Counted from the stretch's first letter, positions 40,901 through 46,743 are shown. The stretch: DNA of 64,000 bases from Rhipicephalus microplus (GCF_043290135.1 NC_134709.1:64023056-64087055); one strand, 5' to 3'. Program-made: numbers and translations. Notes: generated from the letters alone by a model not told the origin.

Positions 40901-43900
40901 CGCTGAAGTATGGGGTTTCAACCTCAATCTCTGCTTCGGGAAGCATCCGAACCGTTCGGTCAATTAGGCAAACCGGTTTCGTTCTGCCTGTCAACTCACT
41001 TTCCCGTACCAAATTTCTCCGCACAATAACCGCGGAGCTACCGGTGTCTCTTAGAACCGTAATCTTCTTGCCTGCAACCTTTTCTGGCAGCGTTGGCATT
41101 CCTTTCGTAACACCGGTTGGCTGTTTTGACATTACAGCACCCACAATAGGAATTTTCTCCCCATTCTTCAACTCTACGAATCCATCGGTGACGGAATTAT
41201 TATCAGATTTCGGTGCCGCTTGCACACAGGATACCTGGTGAGTTTGACTTGCTCCGTTTCGACATGCGTCTGCTTTGTGCCCCGTCTGACCACACTTAAA
41301 ACATTTTACTGCCGTAGGGCTCGTAAAGATCGTTCGACAGTCTTTCGCGCGATGACCCACTCGGTTGCACAGAAAATATCGCGGAATGCTCTCTGGTGCA
41401 CGCTTCTTTTCTTCGGGAGCCAATTTCTTCGAATCATCGGAATAATCCTTCTTGACCTTGGCCAAATTAGTGCCACCTTGCGCTTCCAAGAATTGATCAG
41501 CCAATTCAAGCATTCCTTCAAGTGACTCAGCCTTCCTCTCTTTCAAATACAGCGACAGGCTTGGGTGGCAACTAGTAAGAAATTATTCTCTAATTAGGAG
41601 CTCTCTAAGTTCATCGTACTCCTGCGCTGTCCCTGAAAGTTCAATCCATCTGTCGAAATAATGACAAAGTCGGGCGGCATACTGCGTAGTCGTCTCACCA
41701 TCAGCTGGCTTTCCTGTCCGAAATCTGTCCCGGAAGCCTTCTACAGTAAATCTAAATCGCTTCAGCAAAGCAGCTTTCCCCTTTGCGTAGTTGGCTGCAT
41801 CGGTCGGCGTCAGCCTGCCGTACACACTGAGCGCTTCACCACTCAAGCAGGTACTCAAAGCAGTTGCCCATTGATGTTCTGGCCAATTCTGGCTCTTCGC
41901 AATCGTCTCGAATCGGTGAAGGTACGCGTCAAGGTCGTCCTTCCTTTCATCAAACGCCACGAGCAGCTTGCTTGGGTTCAAGCGGAAGCCATGATGTTCC
42001 CGTTCGCTGCTTTCAACTCTAGGTTGGACGGGAGTTTCACTTCGCTGTTGCAACCGGAGCCGCTCGAGTTCCATCTCGTGCTGCCGCTTCCGTTCCCTTT
42101 CAGCCATCTCCGCTTCTCTTTCTTCTCTCGCCCTTTCGGCTGCCAATTTTTCTCTCTCCAACTCCAACTTCAATTGTTGCTCTCTTTCTTCCCTAGCCCT
42201 TTCAGCTGCCAACTTTTCTCTCTCCAGCTCCAACTTCAATTGCAGCTCTCTTTCTTCTTTCAGCTGTCGCTCCTTTGCTTCTCTTTCTTCTCTCGCCCTT
42301 TCAGCGGCCAGCCTTTCTTTCTCCAGCTCAGCTGCCTTTTATTCTTTGGCCCTCTCTTTTTCTTCTTTTTCCTTCTGGGTGACCCACTTCCGTAGTTCGG
42401 CGCCAGAAAGACCCATCTTCTCACCAAGAGTGACTAACTTTTCGAAATCCATGGTGTCTCGCAACTCTCAAATAAAACCTTGCCGCGTGCAAAAAGTATC
42501 TGCCTAAATCAGTCTATCGGAACACTCCCCTGCACTCGTTAACGAGAACACTGAACAACACACAAAATTGTTCCGATAGCACTATCAACAACTCGAGGCT
42601 CTTTCTCACTCCTTTGGACACACTGTGCACCAAAAGGTCCTGTCGCGGACGCCAGATTAATTGTCACACTGGTCCCGTTAATTAGGGAGGCGATCGCCGG
42701 GCGAATTCCAAGGGCCGAAGTATCAGCCCCCCGAACCGCACCACGAAAGCGTGGACAATTTAGAAGTGGTCCTTTTTGGCGCGCCAGCGGACGCCGGCTG
42801 TAGCGCAAAGAAAAAGTCAGAGCCGAGAGTTGTTAAACAAAGTTATATTCTCAATAATGGCAGATCGAAAACAACACACGAGAACGCACACTCCACAATA
42901 GTTGCATACAATATGTCACCAATCAAACAACGTACTACACAGTACAATCAGCCACACTCGAAACAACGGACACAGACAACGATACGCACTACAATGCAGT
43001 CGCATGCATTGAACCACCAAGACACCTAAAGACTGAAGAGATAGAAAACCTATCCAGTCCAAAGTTCTTGGAACAAGAGTCGGGATGATACTCTTCCGAG
43101 AATCACTCACTCAAAGTCCGGTGTTGTTGTCGTTCCGCAGCCCTCGAAGTTTCTCTTCCAGGAAACCTCCCGTCTTCAATAGGCCACTCTCCAAGCTTCA
43201 AACTTCTTCGCCCGAACACGTCGGCGTCACACGCGCAGCTGTTGCCACGCGTCTTCGCTCGATAGCGGTAAACACACACACTCTTGCCTGTAGCTCGAGT
43301 CGTCACCCCTCAGGTGGAAATCATCTTCTTCTCCCGCTTTGTCTTTACGGACAAAACCTTCGCCGACAACACGGCGGTATACCCTACGCTCTCTGGCGCT
43401 AACTTCCGTCTCCTCCTGATCTCTCACCTCGGCTGCTCGGTTAAATACCTTGCGCGCGACGTTCTAGACGGTTCTCGTCATTTCGTCGGCGCGATACGCA
43501 GCGAAGGCTGGGAAGAGGGCGAGACGGTTGGAATGCCCTCCCCGGCCGATGACTCAACTCGGTATGACTACGCCCCTTTCGTTCTAGAACTTTCGCGGCC
43601 TATCTCGGCCGCCGATGTGAGGCGAGGAGGTTCGTTGGCGAAGCCACGCTTCCGAGGGGAGAGCGCGCGCCCCGGGGGGGGGGGGCCTTTAGATGTTTGT
43701 TTTCTTTTTCCTTTTGACCTCGCGGCGCCACTCCGGAGTTTCGTCGGGACAAGTTGGCGGCGCGCCCATTTTTAGCGCTCGTTCTGTGACACCTATCAAA
43801 AACTTATATAAGAGCCGAGCAATTTATCACCCCTGCTTGTCGCACATCCGTAGATCTCATTTGCCGGGATCATGGTCGTAGTATAGGGCTAAATAGAGGT

Positions 43901-46743
43901 CATTACAACGCTAGTTATGCTCAAAACTAAATCAAAATAAACAAGGCCTAATACTGTGTAACAAACAGAAAACACCAAGAATTGATCGCAATAATCAACT
44001 TATGGTCACTAAAAAGGTTTCGAAGGCGTGCGACTGACTTAGGTGACGTGCCAGAGAATGCACCACCCCCTCGCCGGGCATGCGAATGTCCCTCCCCCTC
44101 CGCTTCACGGGCATATCTGAACTTTGATAACTAGCGGGAAGTCAATATGTTTCAGTAAAAAAAAACACCACCCAAGCACTCCGTACAAATGGTTAACCAG
44201 CGAGATCTGAAACGTGCGGCTCCGGTGTTTAGCAGTGGGATCAACCCAACGGGACACTGAAGCATTTCACAATTACTGGTCACATGTTATTCATATTAAA
44301 CACACCCCTCGCACCCTGAAAACGCTACATGTTCACCTCAAACACTGACGTCATCGACGCTTTGGTAAAGAAGCCGTAGAAATTCTACGAATGGGAATCG
44401 CTGGGTGGTCGTGCTATGCACTTCCTCAGGTTTCAAAGTAGCAAAGCTGTATACGTTTTTTTTTACAGTGAAAGCTGTTATGAGATCATAACTCGAGTCA
44501 TGCGCCGCGCAGTAGCTGTCCGCCGCCGCCGGTGTCCGTAACCATACCGCACAAAATTAAAAAAAACAAGTACCAATAACACAATGCGGCTCGAACCCGG
44601 GTCCGCTGGGTGACTGTTCAGTATTCTACCACTAAGCCACGCCGGTGTTTTGGACATGTTGGCGAACTTGCCTTAGGCAGGCTTAAAGTCGGGAAAGCAA
44701 TTGCGTTAATACAACGTATAAAGCGTTTTAAAACAGCAAAAGAGCAACCAGTCGTCGCACGATTCGAATGGCGTAATGAGTGCGTCGTCCAATGCTCCAA
44801 ACCATCACAAAAGTTTGTTCTTGTTGAGCTGATAACTGTGGTGCACACCCACTTTAGGCATACTTCCTCATCGTCGTCAGCCACTGCATGAACAATTGGC
44901 ACAAACTTCCTCGCAAGTGTTAAGCGGATACCACACTTCTCAGAAGAATAGCGAGTGTCGGCTTACTATCGAGAAATCATTATATTAACGCTGTAGTGGG
45001 TGCCCAGCAAGTGTGCTTGCAGTAGTTACCCAATGAGTGGCTCTGAAAGGCCGCTCTGAAAGGCCGCTCTTCTAGCTTTCTTTGTGACTGCTGCGGCTTC
45101 CGCGCAGGCCTGGCGTTTTTTTTTTCTATTATTTTGTGTTAGTGTAATAATTTTCTCGAAGGATAGACGTTTAATTTTTTTCAGTCTTTTCACATACGTA
45201 AACTTGCAGATTTTTCTTTCCAGATGAGCATCGGAGATCTTCTAACGCAGGATGAATAAACATGTACAATTTTTGACCGTGTTGTCAAATTCATTGCCGG
45301 AGCTCGTAGGCACCACAAAGTGCAACAAGTTCCCACTCAATGTGAAGAAATACCTCGGTGAAAATTTCAGCCCAATGTTTTCCTTAGCGTCAACGATGTA
45401 TCTGTTGCGTGGTGTGATGATTTCCGATTTCTGGGCGAAATTGTGAGCCCATATAGCAGGTAGTGCAGCTTAACAGTCTCATACTGCCTCATGTCCCAAA
45501 TTACTATATATACTTAGATAAAACCAGCCTGGTTAACGCTAATTTCGGCTCATCATCATCAGCATGACTGCACAGCAGGGCAAATGCATCTCCCATGTTT
45601 CGCCTGACAAGTCGGTGCTGTGCTTGCTGCTAGTTGCCACTTTATACGTGCACTAACTTTCTAACTTCAACTGCCCGCCTAACTTTCTTTGTGCCCCTCA
45701 TCCGCTTGCCTTTTCTTGAAATCCAGTCTGTGATATTTAATGACCAGCGGTTATCTTGCCTTTCCGCTACATACCCAGCCCATTACCACTTCTTGATTTT
45801 GACTGTGATGTCCTAAACATGTTCACTCGTTTGTCTCCTGATGCAATCTGCTCTCTTCTTGTCTATTGGGGCTAGCATTGGTAAATTAGTGTCAATAGTG
45901 GCCAGGGTTTACTTATGTTCATTCATTCACTCATTCATTCATTCATTAAGATAACTACAGAACCCGAAATGCATTATTGAAGATGAACTGTTGTTGGCTG
46001 TATGCTGTTAGGACACCAACATTGTCTTCACTCAATCTTGAGTCCAAAACTCACAGAATTCCTTATGCATTAGGCTTTCCGTAAGCTTTCTGAACCTAAC
46101 ATGGTATTTCATGACCTCCGTGATCGGCCAACAATTGGTCAAGTGGCGATATCACGTGATGAAGTTATCAAGTGGTTACGCAATGACATCACAAATATTG
46201 CCGACCAGTGACGTCATCACATGACGATGATTTCCTGCATTATTCTTGTTGACGACGACGGTCAATTTGCGCGTTTGATGAGGCGTCAAATGTTTTACAC
46301 CTTAAAAACGAATTGTTCGCCGAATGTTATACGGCTATCACACACAGCCGCTTTCGATCGCAATAAGACCCAATTCTGTTCCAATTCCTTATACGTGATT
46401 GTCTCCTTTATGCAAGCTACAGAGGGCAATCAATCACTGGTAATAAACGTGATCTCGATTTGACATAATCGTGGCAAGCAGTGCAGCAGGCTACACCAGC
46501 GTTAGACATTTCTTATTCCTTACCTTCGGCGCTGCGTTTGTCCGGGAGCAGCGTCACCGAAATCGTCGCTTGGTCCCCGTCGTCCTCCCTCGAAACGCTG
46601 TCGTCGCTCCCAGATGGCGTCAGTGACACGGCCGACTTCTCGAACGCCTCGCAAGGGTCGGAGGGCATCCATTCTCTACTGCTGCCCGCACGGACGTAAT
46701 GAGTCGACAGAAAAAGGAAAACCAGGCAGGTGGCAGTCTTCAT
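1624..46743 (-). CDS. FRRS1-like: Ferric-chelate reductase 1-like protein (Reeler-DOMON-cytochrome b561), 14 exons
   Basis: Coding exons in transcript order: 46743-46524, 38582-38443, 36269-36184, 35578-35332, 34074-33874, 30013-29912, 25551-25302, 23520-23413, 22452-22337, 21141-21055, 19578-19522, 7116-7017, 4875-4717, 1991-1624. All introns are GT..AG, phases agree at every junction and the sum is 2241 nt (746 aa). Order of parts: signal peptide (about 1-20), Reeler (about 25-165), acidic linker, DOMON (about 235-390), cytochrome b561 (about 445-615) and a Pro/Ala-rich tail. The haem-ligand histidines expected of b561 proteins are at about residues 451, 492, 524 and 560. FRRS1 family members are membrane haem proteins that reduce ferric iron; that activity is inferred from the family. 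The least certain junction is exon 7 to exon 8. Introns are loaded with transposons, but no exon is interrupted. Confidence 0.88.
3392..3448. repeat. 57-bp near-perfect palindrome
   Basis: The left arm (CTATGGCCTCCGAGA...) and right arm (...TCTCGGAGACCATGG) are inverted copies with a few mismatches, meeting at a GC-rich centre (GCGGCCGC). It could form a strong hairpin. Confidence 0.6.
3972..4057. repeat. (GACA)n microsatellite
   Basis: About 21 uninterrupted GACA units. The open frames of Cys-Leu-Ser-Val or Asp-Arg-Gln-Thr repeats across it are artefacts of the 4-bp period. Confidence 0.97.
4717..4875 (-). CDS. FRRS1-like exon 13: last transmembrane helix
   Basis: The acceptor GTTCCAG starts with TG, completing the split Val codon. 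The translation has [13 protein letters not shown], then a transmembrane helix [19 protein letters not shown] and a basic cytosolic segment ([10 protein letters not shown]). The donor GAG|GTAAGA is strong, phase 1. Confidence 0.9.
4876..7016. other. Intron 12 of the FRRS1-like gene
   Basis: Noncoding apart from one full-length SINE (5389-5618). The rest is AT-rich single-copy-looking sequence with no recognisable gene. Confidence 0.7.
5389..5618 (+). mobile_element. tRNA-derived SINE resembling tick Ruka, with target duplication
   Basis: It begins GCCCCGCCGCAGTAGTCTAG (A-box-like), has a B-box-like GGGATTGAATCCC and the conserved body (GTTAAAGAACCCAGGTGG). It is flanked by a 10-bp direct repeat, AATAGCGAAG, at 5379-5388 and 5619-5628, the mark of target-primed retroposition. 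I recognise the family from tick genomes; it is not an active tRNA gene. Confidence 0.88.
7017..7116 (-). CDS. FRRS1-like exon 12: b561 core with fourth histidine
   Basis: After the acceptor TTTCTTTCAG the translation reads [10 protein letters not shown] and then [11 protein letters not shown], the conserved loop and helix (RPHP-like and FNW-x-HW) of b561/FRRS1 proteins. It ends in phase 1 at the donor CTG|GTACGC and joins exon 13 through a Val codon. Confidence 0.92.
7483..7609 (-). repeat. 3' LTR of element A
   Basis: Similar to 18126-18265, sharing blocks such as ACGAGCGAAATAACAGA and TTTCACGCTACAGTTGATGG. Identity is about 80% by eye. The internal side abuts a polypurine tract (minus strand GAGGAGAGGGAA). 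Confidence 0.75.
7823..11049 (-). pseudogene. pol of element A: protease end, reverse transcriptase, RNase H, integrase (degenerate)
   Basis: In minus-strand order: protease remainder (11049-10831); reverse transcriptase (10277-9453) with [18 protein letters not shown] and a YLDD active site that follows two stop codons near 9980; RNase H (9480-9178, [18 protein letters not shown]); integrase zinc-binding HHCC region (9102-8635); integrase catalytic core (8520-7993), where the second catalytic Asp is Tyr (IITYRETAF); integrase tail ending at 7823. There are multiple stops and frameshifts. Confidence 0.88.
11050..11215 (-). repeat. 3' LTR of element B
   Basis: Nearly identical to 16209-16374 and the same length. 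Its inner edge is next to a polypurine tract (minus strand AAGGGGGGCAAA, 11216-11227), as expected for the 3' LTR of a minus-strand element. Confidence 0.92.
11290..14760 (-). pseudogene. pol of element B: protease, reverse transcriptase, RNase H, integrase
   Basis: The protease has an intact DTG ([10 protein letters not shown], near 14660). Reverse transcriptase runs from about 14000 to 13100, with CIDYRKLNQ and YLDD. RNase H follows (about 12850-12700). Integrase (12375-11290) is one open frame with the HHCC region and DDE signature (MDFLG, ITDRG, LTERLN). In-frame stops lie near 13580, 12845, 12750 and 12458, and a frameshift lies in the A/T run at 12410-12421. The integrase alone is intact. 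Confidence 0.9.
14843..16179 (-). pseudogene. gag of element B (one frameshift)
   Basis: Two overlapping frames (16179-15748 and 15787-14843) form one Gag: [15 protein letters not shown] and [10 protein letters not shown] (capsid-type), then [14 protein letters not shown] and a degenerate zinc knuckle ([14 protein letters not shown], in which the His and last Cys are lost). The frame changes near 15750 in a short T run. It is related to but clearly distinct from the Gag of element A, which shows that two element families are present. Confidence 0.85.
16209..16374 (-). repeat. 5' LTR of element B
   Basis: One base inside it, on the minus strand, is a TGG-initiated primer-binding site (TGGTGGAGGTGCTGG, 16207-16193). 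It is followed by the gag reading frame at 16179. Confidence 0.92.
16375..16672 (-). pseudogene. Protease of element A, N-terminal part (split by element B)
   Basis: The translation shows an aspartic protease segment, [13 protein letters not shown], with the usual DTG changed to DTS. Reading stops matching at the right LTR of element B and resumes at 11049 on the other side ([13 protein letters not shown]). This proves that B interrupted one continuous A protease region. Confidence 0.85.
16700..18105 (-). pseudogene. gag of element A (degenerate)
   Basis: The frame from 18105 to 17533 encodes a retroelement capsid-like region ([11 protein letters not shown], then a [10 protein letters not shown] motif typical of Ty3/gypsy Gag). 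After a frameshift near 17533 it continues through [13 protein letters not shown] sequence (17326-17075). An intact CCHC zinc knuckle ([14 protein letters not shown]) lies at 16981-16940. Stops occur on both sides of the knuckle. Gag packages element RNA; this copy cannot make a full-length product. Confidence 0.8.
18126..18265 (-). repeat. 5' LTR of element A
   Basis: Counterpart of 7483-7609, reading TG..CA on the displayed strand. Just inside, the minus strand at 18124-18109 resembles the primer-binding site of element B with several mismatches, which suggests the same priming tRNA. Confidence 0.72.
18632..19179 (+). other. Unrecognised open frame in intron 11
   Basis: An uninterrupted frame (best part 18880-19179) encodes [20 protein letters not shown] and ends SSPENLG at 19179. 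I recognise no family. It is antisense to the host gene and may be part of an unknown repeat or simply chance; composition is not strongly biased. Confidence 0.25.
19522..19578 (-). CDS. FRRS1-like exon 11: 57-nt micro-exon with third histidine
   Basis: This very short exon encodes 19 residues ([19 protein letters not shown]), the b561 segment with the His-Pro-x-x-Gly motif. The acceptor is TACTGCAG and the donor CAG|GTATGC, both in phase 0. It bridges exons 10 and 12 exactly where the family has this motif. The intron that follows, 12.4 kb, contains the nested retroelements. Confidence 0.9.
20200..20700 (-). mobile_element. 3' fragment of an RTE-type non-LTR retrotransposon
   Basis: The minus-strand translation has [18 protein letters not shown], then [18 protein letters not shown] and [11 protein letters not shown], the conserved C-terminal part of reverse transcriptase ORFs in RTE-like LINEs. 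The 5' part is absent. The 3' end has a CAT trinucleotide run (20190-20205 on the displayed strand). Confidence 0.75.
20740..20840 (+). mobile_element. tRNA-SINE-like segment
   Basis: A B-box-like GTAGGTTCAGTCCCTG is followed by GGCGCCGGCAAGCC, as in a second tick SINE family with a Pol III promoter. The A-box side is degraded. No target duplication seen. Confidence 0.4.
21055..21141 (-). CDS. FRRS1-like exon 10: b561 helix with second histidine
   Basis: Twenty-nine codons, phase 0 on both sides, acceptor TTTGCAG and donor TTT|GTGAGT. The translation starts [11 protein letters not shown] and ends YTIGGWSF: the His-Arg motif that follows WFF in the family, then a transmembrane helix. Confidence 0.92.
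21142..22336. other. Intron 9 of the FRRS1-like gene
   Basis: Noncoding, AT-rich. The GAAT microsatellite (22212-22286) is its main feature. A B-box-like segment near 21748-21765 hints at a decayed SINE. Confidence 0.65.
22212..22286. repeat. (GAAT)n microsatellite
   Basis: About 18 GAAT units, 50 nt downstream of the exon 9 donor. The Ile-His-Ser repeat frame across it is an artefact. Confidence 0.97.
22337..22452 (-). CDS. FRRS1-like exon 9: b561 transmembrane helix
   Basis: The acceptor TGCACAG completes the Gly of the HG motif. The exon encodes a long hydrophobic helix beginning [19 protein letters not shown], then FKPSW and DKVWFF, as in b561 proteins of the FRRS1 group. The donor TTC|GTAAGT is strong. 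A GAAT microsatellite begins about 50 nt into the following intron. Confidence 0.92.
22453..23412. other. Intron 8 of the FRRS1-like gene
   Basis: About 0.96 kb of noncoding sequence. I see no gene, transposon or notable repeat. Confidence 0.6.
23413..23520 (-). CDS. FRRS1-like exon 8: connector into cytochrome b561
   Basis: The translation includes [15 protein letters not shown] and ends NPLILVH plus the first base of a Gly codon, the first b561 histidine motif (VHG). The donor ACG|GTGAGT is strong. Two AG acceptors lie 16 nt apart (exon start 23520 or 23504); the longer form fits the phase of the exon 7 end used here. Alternative use of the two is possible. Confidence 0.75.
23521..25301. 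other. Intron 7 of the FRRS1-like gene
   Basis: Noncoding. It holds a small tandem pair of a 20-bp unit (GGGCTTACCAGGCRAATTG, about 24519-24557). Nothing else recognised. Confidence 0.6.
25302..25551 (-). CDS. FRRS1-like exon 7: end of DOMON domain and connector
   Basis: The acceptor GCTTCAG opens [10 protein letters not shown], then [26 protein letters not shown] and a His-containing connector, fitting the C-terminal DOMON strands. The end is chosen at a weak donor (CACG|GTGTCT), the candidate whose phase 1 matches the upstream acceptor of exon 8. The open frame continues to a stop at 25249. A donor at 25327 with the nearer exon 8 acceptor is also phase-compatible. Confidence 0.75.
25869..25959. 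repeat. (ATA)n microsatellite
   Basis: About 30 uninterrupted units. It gives rise to long poly-Ile, poly-Asn, poly-Tyr and poly-Leu frames, none of which is a gene. Confidence 0.97.
25960..27200 (+). mobile_element. Ty3/gypsy fragment C: protease to reverse transcriptase, deleted
   Basis: The plus strand encodes a decayed protease end (about 26000-26500), reverse transcriptase beginning near 26540 ([33 protein letters not shown]) and [20 protein letters not shown] across a stop at 26816. An internal deletion jumps from FYS near 26965 to the connection region, [20 protein letters not shown] (about 27060-27120). RNase H and integrase are missing. It lies opposite to the host gene, unlike elements A, B and D. 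Confidence 0.82.
29912..30013 (-). CDS. FRRS1-like exon 6: middle of DOMON domain
   Basis: Thirty-four codons between a strong acceptor (GTGCCAG) and a strong donor (AAG|GTAAGC), both phase 0. The translation has [10 protein letters not shown] followed by ESWN, the DOMON segment where Val-Val-Glu-Cys and Trp-Asn are conserved in FRRS1-type proteins. Confidence 0.85.
30908..31259. repeat. 176-bp tandem duplication
   Basis: Copies at 30908-31083 and 31084-31259 differ at only a few positions (for example GCACTCGACGG versus GCACTCGGCGG). The low divergence implies a recent event. The unit has no recognisable coding content. Confidence 0.92.
32706..33092. repeat. Dispersed repeat, copy 1
   Basis: Clearly similar to 49620-49952 in the same orientation: shared blocks include CAACAGTAGCTCACGAGGG, GGTCGCAGGAGTCCGAGGAC and GAGAGCTCTTGTCGGC. 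This copy carries an extra internal duplication around GGCGTAGG...CCAGTCSGCCAGAGCTRC. Family unknown. Confidence 0.85.
33874..34074 (-). CDS. FRRS1-like exon 5: first half of DOMON domain
   Basis: The acceptor CCTCCAG is followed by an acidic start, then a Cys-rich entry ([14 protein letters not shown]) and the DOMON strands with [13 protein letters not shown] domains bind haem or sugar and, in FRRS1-type proteins, act as the extracytoplasmic electron-transfer module. Sixty-seven codons, phase 0 on both sides; the donor is ATG|GTAACG. An open frame runs past the donor to 33781 but loses similarity there. Confidence 0.87.
34550..34680 (-). mobile_element. tRNA-derived SINE-like segment
   Basis: On the minus strand, GGTAGGTCAGTTGGTGG (A-box-like) is followed at the expected spacing by GGTCGCAAGTTCGGTTCA (B-box-like). 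The head looks tRNA-derived but cannot fold as an intact tRNA. Exact ends are unclear. Confidence 0.5.
35051..35135. repeat. Cluster of TGACGTCA palindromes with a 13-bp perfect inverted repeat
   Basis: CCATATGACGTCA (35051-35063) and its exact reverse complement (35072-35084) flank an 8-base loop. Two more close TGACGTCA-type sites follow near 35104 and 35128. The sequence matches CREB/ATF-type sites, but a related diverged repeat near 46120-46290 suggests a mobile or repetitive origin. Confidence 0.7.
35332..35578 (-). CDS. FRRS1-like exon 4: end of Reeler plus acidic linker
   Basis: After the acceptor ATCCAG, one base completes an Arg codon, and the text runs [19 protein letters not shown], the final Reeler strands. 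Then follows a low-complexity hydrophilic linker containing [12 protein letters not shown] and ending GNDE at a good donor (GAG|GTGAGT). The linker joins the Reeler and DOMON domains and is predicted to be extracellular and disordered. Confidence 0.85.
35579..36183. other. Intron 3 of the FRRS1-like gene
   Basis: A short intron of 605 bp. I see no repeat or gene in it. Confidence 0.65.
36184..36269 (-). CDS. FRRS1-like exon 3: Reeler domain
   Basis: The acceptor TTACAG leads to a translation containing KVTATWQAP and GAVVFR, the characteristic late Reeler strands (a V-T-x-x-W-x-A-P segment, then a V-x-F-R strand). It starts in phase 0 and ends in phase 2 at a weak donor (CCG|GTGCGT). The phase fit on both sides and the domain continuity support it. 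Confidence 0.82.
36270..38442. other. Intron 2 of the FRRS1-like gene
   Basis: Noncoding. The only recognised item is a 39-bp retroposed fragment with target duplication (37095-37133). Confidence 0.65.
37095..37133 (+). mobile_element. Extremely 5'-truncated SINE/LINE tail with target duplication
   Basis: Only the 3' tail of the Ruka-like SINE is present (GGGACGTTAAACCCCACAAA followed by TCAA repeats). It is flanked by 14-bp direct repeats CAACTAGGAYTCAT at 37081-37094 and 37134-37147, which differ at one base. This is the signature of an aborted target-primed insertion. Confidence 0.85.
38443..38582 (-). CDS. FRRS1-like exon 2: Reeler domain core
   Basis: The acceptor GCGACAG is followed by two bases that complete the codon begun in exon 1. 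The translation contains [12 protein letters not shown] and a following LGEF, matching the conserved Reeler core in which an aromatic-rich strand precedes QAR. The exon continues through SCRDHEN to the donor GTGAGT and ends in phase 0. Confidence 0.85.
38824..39982 (-). repeat. 3' LTR of element D
   Basis: 1159 bp. It has one extra copy of a 27-bp unit (around GAAGTTTCTCTTC, near 39310-39345) that the other LTR lacks. A TATTTAA box on the minus strand (39636-39630) could be the LTR promoter. Confidence 0.95.
39983..39997 (-). other. Polypurine tract of element D
   Basis: The minus strand reads AAAGTGGGGGGCAG directly in front of the 3' LTR, the usual plus-strand DNA primer of LTR elements. 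Confidence 0.8.
39998..40355. other. Noncoding interior of element D where pol is missing
   Basis: AC-rich low-complexity sequence without coding signal sits between the end of the protease frame and the polypurine tract. The whole reverse transcriptase to integrase region has been replaced or lost here. Confidence 0.7.
40356..42452 (-). pseudogene. gag-protease reading frame of element D (two in-frame stops)
   Basis: From an ATG at 42452, one frame runs to 40356 with only two TAA interruptions, at 42341-42339 and 41585-41583. The order is: a short N-terminal motif ([17 protein letters not shown]), a long charged coiled-coil region (repeats of [14 protein letters not shown]), a capsid-like region ([13 protein letters not shown]), two zinc knuckles (the first has lost its first Cys; the second, [14 protein letters not shown], is intact), and an aspartic protease with [12 protein letters not shown]. 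It then ends in a charged tail where pol would normally start. Apart from the two stops the frame is clean. Confidence 0.9.
42638..42654 (-). other. Primer-binding site of element D
   Basis: Seven bases after the 5' LTR end the minus strand reads TGGCGTCCGCGACAGGA. Its TGG start fits pairing to the CCA end of a tRNA. I do not assign the tRNA. Confidence 0.75.
42662..43791 (-). repeat. 5' LTR of element D
   Basis: 1130 bp. The TATTTAA at 43447-43441 on the minus strand is the likely core promoter for the element's transcript, which would read through gag-protease toward lower coordinates, the same direction as the host gene. Confidence 0.95.
44470..44660 (-). mobile_element. tRNA-SINE-like segment of a second family
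   Basis: On the minus strand there is an A-box-like GGCTTAGTGGTAGAATA and a B-box-like GGGTTCGAGCC. The distal part (TGAAAGCTGTTATGAGATCA on the displayed strand) resembles a repeat I associate with tick genomes. No target duplication identified. Confidence 0.55.
45550..45870 (-). mobile_element. Diverged 3' tail of an RTE-type LINE
   Basis: Similar in sequence and orientation to 20200-20500: a CAT repeat, then GCCYRCCTAACTTTSTYTSYS, and the AATCCAGTC...TGACCAGYGGTT block. Too decayed to translate. Confidence 0.6.
46120..46290. repeat. Diverged relative of the CRE-rich repeat at 35051
   Basis: Contains GTGACGTCATCACATGACG and CGATGATTTCYTGCAT-type blocks, then GTTTGATGAGGCGTC, in the same order as 35070-35220. 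Family unknown. Confidence 0.55.
46524..46743 (-). CDS. FRRS1-like exon 1: signal peptide and start of Reeler domain
   Basis: The ATG at 46743 opens a typical signal peptide ([13 protein letters not shown]) followed by a cysteine-containing segment (SDPCEAFEK) and the first Reeler strands. An in-frame ATG 54 nt upstream (46797) would add 18 residues in front of the hydrophobic stretch. I prefer 46743 because it puts the signal peptide at the N-terminus. The exon ends at a strong donor (AAG|GTAAGG) in phase 1, which fits exon 2. Confidence 0.8.

Larger units (their letters stand above)
38824..43791 (-). mobile_element. LTR retrotransposon D: complete ends, gag-protease only (non-autonomous)
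   Basis: LTRs at 38824-39982 and 42662-43791 start TGTCACA and end TGTGACA on the displayed strand. A 5-bp target duplication CCTAT flanks the element (38819-38823, 43792-43796). On the minus strand a primer-binding site follows the 5' LTR and a polypurine tract precedes the 3' LTR. The 2.7-kb interior encodes only Gag and an aspartic protease. No reverse transcriptase, RNase H or integrase is present, so it would need enzymes from a relative. About two dozen LTR substitutions by eye (near 2%) mark it as the youngest LTR element here. Confidence 0.95.
38583..46523. other. Intron 1 of the FRRS1-like gene
   Basis: Holds the complete LTR element D (38824-43791), a SINE-like segment (about 44470-44660), a LINE tail similar to the one in intron 10 (about 45550-45870) and a diverged CRE-rich repeat (about 46120-46290). 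Confidence 0.75.

Noticed and set aside
41661..42395. 244-codon plus-strand frame rich in Phe, Ser and Leu
   Set aside because: It is the antisense shadow of the charged coiled-coil of element D Gag.
39473..43775. Matching plus-strand frames of 136 and 163 codons near 39.5-39.9 and 43.3-43.8 kb
   Set aside because: They are the same antisense frame in the two LTRs of element D; similarity follows from LTR identity, not from selection for a protein.
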